Virus record (IMG/VR): IMGVR_UViG_3300049845_000469
Span: 1 to 22,603 of that record
Length of the DNA stretch: 22,603 nt
Source of the DNA: a virus
Direction: 5' to 3' (one strand)
Part shown: positions 1 through 6,808 of the stretch, piece by piece
Layout of the letters: the number at the start of each line of letters is the position of its first letter
Position numbering within the stretch: position 1 is the first letter of the stretch
Notes under the pieces: model-generated
What the model was told of the DNA's origin: nothing
What the model saw: the letters and a program-made list of their open reading frames with translations, nothing else
Database searches by the model: none
Translations under genes and position numbers: made by a program

Positions 1-131
1 AAAAAAAATTTTTTTGTGGAAAACGATATTTCCAAACCCCCCTATTTTTCACTCCTTGATATTTTGATAATTTTTGTTACTTTAATTCGATTGGCTCACT
101 TTCGAAAAATCAACCATCAACCACCTCATCG

Positions 132-159
132 ATTCCACATAATATACCTTATGTGGAAT
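132..159. repeat. Inverted repeat, 11-bp perfect arms, 6-nt loop
   Basis: The arms ATTCCACATAA (132-142) and TTATGTGGAAT (149-159) are exact reverse complements around TATACC. No T-run follows on either strand, so an intrinsic terminator is unlikely. A protein-binding operator or an origin/packaging structure fits better; this is inference. Confidence 0.7.
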
Positions 160-204
160 TTGCCTACATCGGTACACTATCCATTTGTGAATTATCTATA
201 GAAA

Positions 205-226
205 TCATCAGGTTATAACCTGATGA
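205..226. repeat. Perfect 22-bp palindrome
   Basis: The 11-base half TCATCAGGTTA is followed without gap by its exact reverse complement TAACCTGATGA. Perfect unspaced dyads of this size are typical of sites bound by symmetric DNA-binding proteins. No T-run follows, so it does not look like a terminator. A weaker dyad (CTTGT at 237-241 with ACAAG at 245-249) sits just downstream. Confidence 0.75.
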
Positions 227-380
227 CACCTTACAACTTGTAATACAAGGCATGAGACGCATTTAAATCGATTTTAAGCGTAGGGGAATATCCGATGTGT
301 CTTGATGACTTAAAGGGACTAGGATTGCAGCCACAGGCTTTTAAACGCTTTCTAGAGGTGGTTTTAAGTGGGACAATGTC

Positions 381-407
381 TGAACCAGTCAGATAGGGAC
401 TGATTCA
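381..407. repeat. Imperfect inverted repeat, 10-bp arms
   Basis: TGAACCAGTC (381-390) pairs with GACTGATTCA (398-407), with one G-U type pair and a 7-nt loop. No T-run follows. The function is unknown. Confidence 0.5.
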
Positions 408-482
408 GGATTATCTAAAGTTATTAGCTTAAAATAAGGATAAGTCTATAGTTAGGGGGTAGATATTAGCTATAAATAAGGG

Positions 483-521
483 TATGTCTAAGCTATAGTC
501 TTAGGTATAGCTATAGACATA
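483..521. repeat. Long imperfect inverted repeat (15 bp with one bulge)
   Basis: TATGTCTA (483-490) pairs with TAGACATA (514-521), and after a one-base bulge at 513 AGCTATA pairs with TATAGCT. The loop is 8 nt. The surrounding 440-525 segment repeats TAGCTATA/CTATAG-like words. It is followed by a G-rich run rather than T, so terminator function is unlikely; it may be an operator or a folded RNA. Confidence 0.55.
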
Positions 522-554
522 GGGGGGGCTAAGAGGTTAAATATCAGCACAAGC

Positions 555-606
555 CCACAAAATATTTGGACACATCCCTGAACCTTAGCCAATAATATCA
601 AGTACT
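555..606. repeat. 52-bp direct repeat, copy 1
   Basis: These 52 bases are identical to 639-690. The copy starts CCACAAAATATTTGG and ends with the ScaI palindrome AGTACT. A further AGTACT lies in the spacer at 616-621. Each copy could form a weak internal stem (TATTTGG with CCAATA). Confidence 0.85.
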
Positions 607-638
607 TACCTATACAGTACTAGTCTTGCGTAAGGCAA

Positions 639-690
639 CCACAAAATATTTGGACACATCCCTGAACCTTAGCCAATAATATCAAGTACT
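639..690. repeat. 52-bp direct repeat, copy 2
   Basis: Exact second copy of 555-606, separated from it by a 32-bp spacer (607-638) that is unrelated except for an AGTACT hexamer. Only two copies are present, and flanking bases differ on both sides, so the repeat borders are sharp. A third degenerate copy was not found. Confidence 0.85.
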
Positions 691-693
691 CTT

Positions 694-722
694 AATAGCG
701 GTGCCCTTCCGTCACTGCTATT
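694..722. repeat. Inverted repeat just after the direct repeat
   Basis: AATAGCGGTG (694-703) pairs with CACTGCTATT (713-722) with one wobble and a 9-nt loop. It begins four bases after copy 2 of the 52-bp repeat. It is followed by CTTCCTATAG rather than a T-run, so a standard terminator is not supported. Confidence 0.5.
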
Positions 723-1013
723 CTTCCTATAGTCAAATCCCATAACCGCCCCCTTGTAAGCACTGATACAGATAGTCACTCACTGACCAGTGGGAGGCAA
801 TTTTAAAAATAAGGTAACGCCGCAATTTTGAATTTTCCCACGACCAATAGCCACCAGATACACACAAGTTCAAAAAAAACTGCCTCCAGTGGAAGCAGAC
901 TCCGAACCCGTGGATGGGTGGCTTGTTAGTCATCCAGCCCAATGCTGCTGTGACCTCCCCCATCCTTTTCTGGCCGCACTAAATGACCGCCTAGAATGAG
1001 GAACTACTACTCT

Positions 1014-1050
1014 CTCGTGGTAGCAACCGTAGACCACCTATACCACCGAG
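1014..1050. repeat. Hairpin upstream of the T11 tract
   Basis: CTCGTGGT (1014-1021) pairs with ACCACCGAG (1042-1050) with one bulged C; an alternative inner ACCAC lies at 1033-1037. A run of 11 T (1068-1078) follows, but 17 bases after the stem, which is too far for a textbook intrinsic terminator. It may still reduce readthrough from the left into the promoter at 1077. Confidence 0.4.
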
Positions 1051-1076
1051 TACCTCCCTTGTCAAGATTTTTTTTT

Positions 1077-1105
1077 TTGACAGAACTGACGGTATGTATC
1101 ATAAT
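1077..1105 (+). promoter_or_regulatory. Near-consensus sigma70 promoter for the RHH gene
   Basis: The -35 box TTGACA (1077-1082) is perfect, the spacer is 17 bp, and the -10 box CATAAT (1100-1105) has five of six consensus bases. The -35 emerges directly from a run of 11 T (1068-1078), which can act as an UP element. TGTCAA (1060-1065) is the inverted copy of the -35 sequence across the T tract, making a dyad that a repressor could use. The start would be near 1112, about 30 bases before the coding start at 1146. Confidence 0.75.
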
Positions 1106-1145
1106 CATATGTGGTATGGTTGTATAGACTTCAAAGGAGGCTACA

Positions 1146-1361
1146 ATGAGCGATAACAATGAAACCGTAAAAATCACGTTTAATTTGCCTAAAAAGGAAT
1201 TTGATATTTTGAACCTTCTAGCGGAAGAGCTAAAAATGACAAAGACCGATGTCATTAGAAGAGGATTAAAGCTAGAAAATTATATACAAGACGTGATTGA
1301 AAAAAAAGAAAAAATATTAATCGAAAAAAATGGCGTGTATAAAGAGCTTATAATCACATGA
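1146..1361 (+). CDS. Ribbon-helix-helix (CopG/Arc-type) DNA-binding protein
   Basis: Small 71-residue basic protein. The N-terminal stretch TVKITFNLP (about residues 7-15) is the beta strand of a ribbon-helix-helix fold, followed by helix 1 (KKEFDILNLLAEELK) and, after MTKTDV, helix 2 (IRRGLKLENYIQDVI). The tail, about residues 52-71, is charged and would be an extension outside the fold. Such proteins bind DNA as dimers through the paired strands and act as repressors, partition adaptors or antitoxins. The start is set by a strong AAAGGAGG six bases ahead of ATG. It is the only regulator at the head of the late gene cluster and sits downstream of its own strong promoter and a dyad, so autoregulation or control of the late operon is likely (inference). 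No toxin gene is adjacent. Confidence 0.8.
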   Translation: MSDNNETVKITFNLPKKEFDILNLLAEELKMTKTDVIRRGLKLENYIQDVIEKKEKILIEKNGVYKELIIT

Positions 1362-1449
1362 ATGCAATAATTCTTTAAGAGCTAATTTTTTAATTTTTAC
1401 TAGCAAAGTTTGCTGTATTTTAATAGAATAAGCAGGACGAGGGAGAGTA

Positions 1450-1878
1450 ATGACTGGCAACATCAAATGCACTGAATACTTACACAGTTGTTTTAAAAAG
1501 AATTTTAGGCCTTGCGAGGGTCTGAAGGCGGAAATTTTACGACTGGTCAAAGAGGGAATACCCCTAACCAGATGCTTGGAGATATACCTGATCGATCCTG
1601 GAACTTATGCCAAATGGAAAGAACTAGCCATGAGAGGGGATAATGAGATGCTTACATTTCACCATGAGCTACAAAAAGGGGAGGCGTCCTTTGAAATAGA
1701 CCTTATTCGCAAAGCCAAGCAACGTCCTGCTTCTGCGGCTAAGTTACTAGCGTCCCGATTTCCTGATAGGTGGCACACTTACGAGCCTTCGCCTTTATTG
1801 GAAGTGACTAGCAAAGATTTAATGGTATACTTAGACCCTCAATCAAATAAGAAGTCGATCCCAGAGAAGGTAAAATGA
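1450..1878 (+). CDS. terS: Phage terminase small subunit
   Basis: A 142-residue protein of the size and build of small terminases, which recognise the packaging site on phage DNA and hand it to the large subunit. Residues 22-60 (CEGLKAEILRLVKEGIPLTRCLEIYLIDPGTYAKW) form a helix-turn-helix-like segment. The central FHHELQKGEASFEIDLIRKAKQ is a long helix of the oligomerisation type, and AAKLLASRFPDRW near residue 105 matches the widespread small-terminase ending in which an aromatic residue follows RFP-RW. The site GAGGGAGAG precedes ATG at 1450. It overlaps the next gene by four bases (ATGA) and lies two genes before the large terminase, which strongly supports the call. The HTH region is diverged, so the exact family is uncertain. 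Confidence 0.8.
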   Translation: MTGNIKCTEYLHSCFKKNFRPCEGLKAEILRLVKEGIPLTRCLEIYLIDPGTYAKWKELAMRGDNEMLTFHHELQKGEASFEIDLIRKAKQRPASAAKLLASRFPDRWHTYEPSPLLEVTSKDLMVYLDPQSNKKSIPEKVK

Positions 1879-2303
1879 ATATAATAATACTAAGGTACGA
1901 CAAGGAAATTCACCATAACTTCGTGAAAGGCTACCTCACTTCTAGCCTAAAATACGGTATACTTTATGATGCAGACCAGCAAAAACGGAAATTGCTACTT
2001 GCAGAAATCTTACAAAATTTCGGGGCATTTAAAATTTCCGTGGCCGTAGATATCCAAGATGCTAAATCTTTTGTAGGCTTCTGTATTGCAGAGGACACCA
2101 TAGTGCCTCGTCTTCGCTACATCTACGTCAAAAAGCATAGTCAGAAGCAGGGAGTGGGTCGACGATTATTACAGGCAACTATTGACTTAGTGATAGACTC
2201 TGTAGAGGTACCCGTGAAATCCCCCGACCTCAACATTTTCTTCAAGAAGATGGGTATTAAGCCTCAAGTCAGATTTTTTGATGTCATAAAAAGGGAGCTA
2301 TAG
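1875..2303 (+). CDS. GNAT-family N-acetyltransferase (between the terminase genes)
   Basis: A 142-residue protein with the acetyl-CoA-binding motif A of GNAT enzymes: RLRYIYVKKHSQKQGVGRRLL (residues 79-99) includes the Q-x-x-G-x-G loop (Q90, G93, G95) that grips the pyrophosphate of acetyl-CoA. The preceding VGFCIAEDT is the expected beta strand, and the C-terminal FFKKMGIKPQVRFFDVIKREL resembles the final strands. Its start overlaps the small terminase stop (ATGA), so it is translationally coupled to packaging genes. The substrate is unknown; GNAT proteins are recurrent passengers in podovirus structural regions. It is one of two GNAT genes here, the other lying at 14082-14408. Confidence 0.8.
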   Translation: MNIIILRYDKEIHHNFVKGYLTSSLKYGILYDADQQKRKLLLAEILQNFGAFKISVAVDIQDAKSFVGFCIAEDTIVPRLRYIYVKKHSQKQGVGRRLLQATIDLVIDSVEVPVKSPDLNIFFKKMGIKPQVRFFDVIKREL

Positions 2304-2306
2304 AAA

Positions 2307-3899
2307 ATGAGCGGACTTCTTCCGTCCTTTGCGGATTATGACAGAATTATCAGACAGAGTAGACAACTGGAAGAGGATAAGCAGCGGTATGATAAGGCCG
2401 TGGACTCTGTTAAGGATAAGTTTAAGGAGTGCGCAGAAGAATTGCGGACAAGAATGTTTAATGTGCAGGCACAATTTTGGCTTTCAAAGGCTAAGTTAAG
2501 CAGCGCCTTATGCACCCGTCGAGCTGGCAAGTCAGAGGGGGCAAAAATAGAAATGTTAGCAACTGCGTTGGATGTGCCTAACGCTAACGTACTCTACGGT
2601 ACTATCACGAAAGATAAGGCACGCGCAATTTGCTGGAAATCCTTATTGCGTGAGATATCCCGATGTGGACTAAGACCTTGCCTTAGGGGGGACTTGACAA
2701 CTTTTGAGGAGGCTGATTATAAAACTGACGACGTGCGAATGGAGATCTTCTTTAAGAATGGGGCTAAAATAAAGCTTACAGGGTTCGATTCCACAGATAA
2801 AGAAATGGATAAAGTACTAGGCGAACCGTATGACCTAGTTATTTTGGATGAAGTGCAATCGTTTCGAGGAAACATTTCAGACTTAGTTTACAAGCGTCTG
2901 TACATCACGGTTGCGGAGAGAAGGGGGCGGATTAAGATGATAGGGACTCCCGGTGATGTGCGGATGGGCTTCTTTTATGAGGTCAACTGTACAGATGTAA
3001 GGCAGAAATTACCTTGGGAGCTCCACAAATGGTCATGGAAAGATAACATCGGAGTAAGCACCCACGAGTCCACCAAAGGGCTGTTGATGTGCGACATATT
3101 TAGACAGGAGTTGGAAGAAATTATAGCACTGAATCCAGAGTTCATATTAACTCCTGAATACCATCAAGAATGGCTAGGCGAGTACTTCATAGACACTGAA
3201 AATCTTATCTATAGGTTCGACCCTGCAAAAAACATAGGGGATCCTCCGACTATTATAGAGCATGCCATATTAGGGGTAGACCTTGGGTGGCAAGATGAGT
3301 CCGCCTTTGTTGTTCTAGGCTGGAGTGATAGTAGCCCTCTATTACATGAGCTGCATTCATTTAAAGCATCCAAAATGGACTTGGACGAAGTGGCCATGAA
3401 AGTAATGGAGTTACGAGAGCGGTATCCGCAGATATTTCAGACCGTTGTTGACAGTGCAAATGCCCAAGGTATTCAGACTATTGAAAATCGGTACCATTTG
3501 CAACTGATTAGTGCAGATAAGTACGGAAAGTTTGAGCATATCCGATTATTGAATACGGACTTGCAAAGAGGGAGGATAAAGTGTTTAGAAGGATCGGAGT
3601 GGGCAATAGAAATGTTGAAGCTCAAAAGAAAGTATAGGTTTAATGCTGGGGAGAATGGCAAGGTTGTCGAAGACCCTAGAGCGGCTAATCACCTTTGCGA
3701 TGCAGCATTATATGCATATCTACAGTGTCGTCAGTATTGGTATAAGGAAGTAGTAGTGGATCTCACAGATAAAAGCTCGCGGAAGTACCAGTCAGACTTG
3801 GAAAGACAAAACAGATTATCAAGGGACAAGCAAACTGAAACAAATTATTATGATGGTGAGGTAGATTTATGGAGCAGCTGGGCAACGAGCGATTATTAG
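2307..3899 (+). CDS. terL: Phage terminase large subunit (ATPase and nuclease)
   Basis: A 530-residue packaging motor. The ATPase half has a Walker A loop CTRRAGKSEGAK (residues 69-80), Walker B YDLVILDE (175-182) with catalytic glutamate E182, and the coupling motif KMIGTPG (210-216). The C-terminal RNase H-like nuclease shows its acidic metal ligands in order: GVDLGW (D325), VVDSA (D382) and HLCDAALYA (D465). The length is normal for the family. GGGAG precedes ATG at 2307, three bases after the acetyltransferase stop. It works with the small subunit and docks on the portal encoded next. The last 31 bases overlap the portal start in another frame, which suggests coupled translation. The call is secure; the packaging mode (headful, cos or direct repeats) cannot be read from it. 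Confidence 0.97.
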   Translation: MSGLLPSFADYDRIIRQSRQLEEDKQRYDKAVDSVKDKFKECAEELRTRMFNVQAQFWLSKAKLSSALCTRRAGKSEGAKIEMLATALDVPNANVLYGTITKDKARAICWKSLLREISRCGLRPCLRGDLTTFEEADYKTDDVRMEIFFKNGAKIKLTGFDSTDKEMDKVLGEPYDLVILDEVQSFRGNISDLVYKRLYITVAERRGRIKMIGTPGDVRMGFFYEVNCTDVRQKLPWELHKWSWKDNIGVSTHESTKGLLMCDIFRQELEEIIALNPEFILTPEYHQEWLGEYFIDTENLIYRFDPAKNIGDPPTIIEHAILGVDLGWQDESAFVVLGWSDSSPLLHELHSFKASKMDLDEVAMKVMELRERYPQIFQTVVDSANAQGIQTIENRYHLQLISADKYGKFEHIRLLNTDLQRGRIKCLEGSEWAIEMLKLKRKYRFNAGENGKVVEDPRAANHLCDAALYAYLQCRQYWYKEVVVDLTDKSSRKYQSDLERQNRLSRDKQTETNYYDGEVDLWSSWATSDY

Positions 3900-5776
3900 T
3901 AACGCCATGGTATCTAATCGAAGATGAGGATACGGCGCGCAGAGAGCTTATTAGTGCATTAATTAAAATATCAGAGGGTGATTTTCGGCTTGAAGAGCAT
4001 ACAAGGTACCTAAAGTTGTATTCGGGTCTTCCTCAATTGTCTAATTTGGGGTTTTACACCTCTACAAGTTACAATTATCTACGGGCTAAGAACAAGATGC
4101 GCGAGAAGTACCGCGTAAATTATAATGTAGTTAAATCGGTAATAGATACACTGGTGGCCAAAGCTTGTTTAAATCCCCCAAAAGCTACCTTAATCACAGA
4201 AGGTGGGGATATCTGTGATAGGTTAATGGCTCATAGGCTAGACAAGGCCATTTATATGGTAATGAAGCAAGGAGGAGTGTTTAAGAATTGGGCGCAATTT
4301 GTGAAGCAAGCCTTAGTTCATGGTGACTGTGAGATAAAAGTATATGCAGATTTAGCATGCAAGCAGGTAAAGTTTGAGAAAATACTACCTCCTGACCTTT
4401 ATGTACACAATTTAGACGCTATGTACGGCGACCCTACTTGCAAATATCAGACAACTTTTATGCGCAAGGATATTTTGTTTGCCAAATACCCTGCATTTGA
4501 GGAAGTCTATTTTAAAAAGTACAAAACCTCCAGCGTAAGATTGGACAGCCAGTTTATTTCTAAAAATAAGATAGATACCCAAACAGAATACGCGGAGTAT
4601 GTGGAGTTACTAGAGGCTTGGAAGATAAAAACTTCCCCAAGGGATAAAGGTAGGCACATGATTGTGTGTCGATATGGCACTATTTTAGATGAGTCGTATG
4701 AAGAATACACTCACAGGTTTGCTCGGCTAAGCTGGAATCGCCCACACATCGGATATTATTCCGATGGTGTGGCTAGCCAGTTAAGTTCGAAACAAGATCA
4801 AATAAATATGATTCTTAGTTTTATGACGGAAGCGGCGGAAAAATCTAAATCCCCTAAGTTGGTTGTGTATAATCAAGATTTAAGCAAAAGTCTGGACATA
4901 AAAACCAATGACATTGGACAAATACTTAATATTTCAGGAACTAGCAGGCCTGAATGGCTGTCATTTGGAGGATACCCTCCTACGGAATTTGAGCGGTTGC
5001 AGTGGTTAATACGTTCTTGCTATGAAGAAGTCGGACTAAACCAAATGAGTTCTACTGGAAAAAATATTATCGGATCTGGAGCATCAAAAGTAGCACTTCA
5101 GGAGTTTACAGACATTGAATCGGACAGATTTCAAGAGTTTGGTAAGGCTCTAGATAATTTTATGGTTGACCTTTGTGGTAAGACCATTCTAGCCTTAAAA
5201 GACTTGAAAAAAGGTGGCGTTAAGGAGTTATATGGCTCATATAATGGCGCGTATTGTGAGGTAGATTTAGAAAAAATCGATTTTGAGGATGACTATGATT
5301 TTACGATAGTAACTAGCTCTATGCTGCCGATGAGTTCTTCTGTGCGTAAAGATTTTGTTAGCGATTTATATAACAGTGGCATAATTGATAGCACGAAAAG
5401 GCTAGAATTACTACAAATGCCTGACTTAGAGCAGTATAATAAGATAACGCTTGCCCCTAGAACCGCTATAGAGATGCAAATTGAAAAAATTATTGATACT
5501 AAGGATGAACAATACATATTAGTGAACGAGAATTTTGACCTGAAATATGGGTTACAATTTGTGACTGCTTTACTATGTCAATACTCATATGATATGGATA
5601 CAGAGAATGGGGATACCGCTAAGATATTAAACTTGTTAGAGCAATTTAAAGTGAATTTAACTATTAAGCTGCAAGAGATGCAGGCAGTGCAGCAGCAGTT
5701 GGTTCAGCAATTACAAGCGGCTCCTATTGGAAACCCTGCGCAGGTTAGTGTAAGTTCGGCGCCAAGCGCGTCTTAA
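3869..5776 (+). CDS. Portal protein
   Basis: A 635-residue protein placed directly after the large terminase and before the scaffold, the standard portal position. The portal forms the dodecameric ring at one capsid vertex through which DNA enters. The N-terminal third carries KYRVNYNVVKSVIDTLVAKACLNPPKATLI, typical of podovirus portals in which the crown/wing begins after an N-terminal helix. The middle has the QDQINMILSFMTEAAEKSKSPKLVV and SGASKVALQEFTDIESDRFQEFGKALDNF helices expected of stem and wing. The C-terminus (EQFKVNLTIKLQEMQAVQQQLVQQLQ) is a glutamine-rich helix like the barrel of other podovirus portals. The start at 3869 uses GGTGAGG upstream and overlaps the terminase gene by 31 bases. 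Confidence 0.88.
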   Translation: MEQLGNERLLVTPWYLIEDEDTARRELISALIKISEGDFRLEEHTRYLKLYSGLPQLSNLGFYTSTSYNYLRAKNKMREKYRVNYNVVKSVIDTLVAKACLNPPKATLITEGGDICDRLMAHRLDKAIYMVMKQGGVFKNWAQFVKQALVHGDCEIKVYADLACKQVKFEKILPPDLYVHNLDAMYGDPTCKYQTTFMRKDILFAKYPAFEEVYFKKYKTSSVRLDSQFISKNKIDTQTEYAEYVELLEAWKIKTSPRDKGRHMIVCRYGTILDESYEEYTHRFARLSWNRPHIGYYSDGVASQLSSKQDQINMILSFMTEAAEKSKSPKLVVYNQDLSKSLDIKTNDIGQILNISGTSRPEWLSFGGYPPTEFERLQWLIRSCYEEVGLNQMSSTGKNIIGSGASKVALQEFTDIESDRFQEFGKALDNFMVDLCGKTILALKDLKKGGVKELYGSYNGAYCEVDLEKIDFEDDYDFTIVTSSMLPMSSSVRKDFVSDLYNSGIIDSTKRLELLQMPDLEQYNKITLAPRTAIEMQIEKIIDTKDEQYILVNENFDLKYGLQFVTALLCQYSYDMDTENGDTAKILNLLEQFKVNLTIKLQEMQAVQQQLVQQLQAAPIGNPAQVSVSSAPSAS

Positions 5777-5786
5777 AGGAGTTTTT

Positions 5787-6755
5787 ATGACAGATACCGC
5801 ACCAGCAACAACCACCTCTATTGTCGAGGAGACTTTGACCCCTCCTACTTCTTCAGAGGTAGTAGCTCCAGAAGCTACACCTTCGAAGGATATCATACCC
5901 TCAGCTCCAGCTCCAGCCCCTAATGTAGATGAGCTAAAAAGCAAAATAGCGGAGTACGAACGAAACATAAAAGAGTTACAGGACAAGGCAAGTGCTCTGG
6001 AGCAAGAATCTTCAGAGTATCGGGGAAAGAAAAGTTTGTTATCCCTGATTGAAGGGCTAAGTCCATCTGCTATTCAATCCTTAAAAGCTAAGGATGTATG
6101 GTCTTTAATTGATGCAATGGAGATGAAGGATGAAGACCTGCTAGAGACGGTCGCTAAAGGGCGCCCTCAAATATCTGTGGAAGACAGAATTGCTAGAGAG
6201 TTCGAGAAGCTAAAACAGGCGGAGACTAAAGCCGCAGAGCAGAGACAAAAAGAACAGTACCAGAAGCTCAGAGAAGGACATGCAAAGAATCTATCAGATT
6301 GGTTAGATAAGTCAACCGTCGAGCCAGAATATGAAAATTCTCACGCTATTTTAAAATTTATTCGAGAAGAAAAAGACATGCCTGTAGAGCAAGTACTTAT
6401 TGATATGGTGGAAAAACGAGGAATAACTTATGGGGAGGCGGTAAATGTACTTGCTAAAGAGGTTCAAGAAAAAGTTTTACGATACACGTCTTTAAAATCG
6501 CTTGACTTAGAATTATCAAAGAAATATGATAAAAATAAGACACAAGTTTCTGGAAATGAGGAACTTACATCTGACGATAAGAAAGAAAAAGAAGTTATAA
6601 AGACCCTTGAAGCTAAGATAGAGTCAGCACCAAAGACATCATCCCTTTACGATGACGATGGAGTCGATGAGACTACATTGCCATTGGATGCACTTGTGGC
6701 GAGACTGAAGCGGAAGGAAGCAATGAGAATTGCAGCCCTTCGCAAAAAAGCTTAA
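5787..6755 (+). CDS. Capsid scaffolding protein
   Basis: A 322-residue, highly charged, helical protein between portal and capsid genes. Residues 1-45 are rich in Pro, Ala, Thr and Ser and look disordered. From about 46 to 80 (DELKSKIAEYERNIKELQDKASALEQE) it has strong coiled-coil character, and another charged helix runs over about 130-165. The last 17 residues (RLKRKEAMRIAALRKKA) form a basic helix like the capsid-binding tail of known scaffolds. Scaffolds guide assembly of the procapsid and leave before or during DNA packaging. AAAGGAG lies at the correct distance from ATG. Its stop codon lies inside the first arm of a three-arm hairpin system that reaches the capsid gene's ribosome binding site (see 6750-6801). 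Confidence 0.85.
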   Translation: MTDTAPATTTSIVEETLTPPTSSEVVAPEATPSKDIIPSAPAPAPNVDELKSKIAEYERNIKELQDKASALEQESSEYRGKKSLLSLIEGLSPSAIQSLKAKDVWSLIDAMEMKDEDLLETVAKGRPQISVEDRIAREFEKLKQAETKAAEQRQKEQYQKLREGHAKNLSDWLDKSTVEPEYENSHAILKFIREEKDMPVEQVLIDMVEKRGITYGEAVNVLAKEVQEKVLRYTSLKSLDLELSKKYDKNKTQVSGNEELTSDDKKEKEVIKTLEAKIESAPKTSSLYDDDGVDETTLPLDALVARLKRKEAMRIAALRKKA

Positions 6756-6801
6756 GGGTCAAACTTATTAATAGCCCTTAAGCGCAACACCTAGCTTAAG
6801 G
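6750..6801 (+). promoter_or_regulatory. Three-arm alternative hairpin before the capsid gene
   Basis: Arm 1, GCTTAAGGG (6750-6758), covers the scaffold stop codon. Arm 2, CCCTTAAGC (6775-6783), pairs perfectly with arm 1 (9 bp, 16-nt loop). Arm 3, GCTTAAGG (6794-6801), pairs equally well with arm 2 (8 bp, 10-nt loop) and contains part of the AAGGA Shine-Dalgarno site (6798-6802) of the capsid gene at 6809. The two hairpins exclude each other. This geometry could tune capsid translation according to ribosomes finishing the scaffold gene; that role is inferred. No T-run follows, so it is not an intrinsic terminator. Confidence 0.6.
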
Positions 6802-6808
6802 AAATAAT

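Larger units (their letters stand above)
1..1145. other. Gene-poor leader region rich in inverted and direct repeats
   Basis: No open frame here has both a credible ribosome binding site and protein-like composition. The region begins with an A8/T7 tract and carries inverted repeats at 132-159, 205-226, 381-407, 483-521, 694-722 and 1014-1050, plus a 52-bp direct repeat (555-606 and 639-690). From about 700 to 1060 there are further short complementary stretches, for example GGAGGCA at 793-799 against TGCCTCC at 881-887, so a structured transcript is possible. It lies directly upstream of the packaging genes, where an origin, a pac or cos site, or a regulatory RNA would be plausible. Nothing visible selects among these. 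Confidence 0.6.

Noticed and set aside
16-201. Open frame of 61 codons at the left end
   Set aside because: It uses GTG after a T tract with no ribosome binding site, contains an 11-bp inverted repeat, and its composition is not convincing.
295-396. 33-codon frame starting MCLDDLKGLGLQPQ
   Set aside because: The composition is protein-like and a weak AGGGGAA lies upstream, but it is too short and ends inside an inverted repeat; no support beyond this.
555-690. Possible two-repeat CRISPR array (spacer of 32 bp)
   Set aside because: The 52-bp repeat is longer than usual CRISPR repeats, there are only two copies, and there is no leader or cas gene.
196-732. Repeated CTATAG hexamer as an operator array
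   Set aside because: The same hexamer occurs many times inside genes across the window, so its presence here is not clearly enriched.
733-963. Minus-strand frame of 76 codons
   Set aside because: The only purine-rich sequence touches the ATG with no spacing, and the region shows short complementary stretches on both strands more like structured non-coding DNA.
1402-1414. Short hairpin AGCAAAGTTTGCT between the RHH gene and the small terminase
   Set aside because: The loop is too tight, the stem is AT-rich, and no proper T-run follows; not a credible terminator.
5711-5986. Minus-strand frame across the portal-scaffold junction
   Set aside because: Shadow of the Ala/Ser/Pro-rich scaffold start; low-complexity product and no ribosome binding site.
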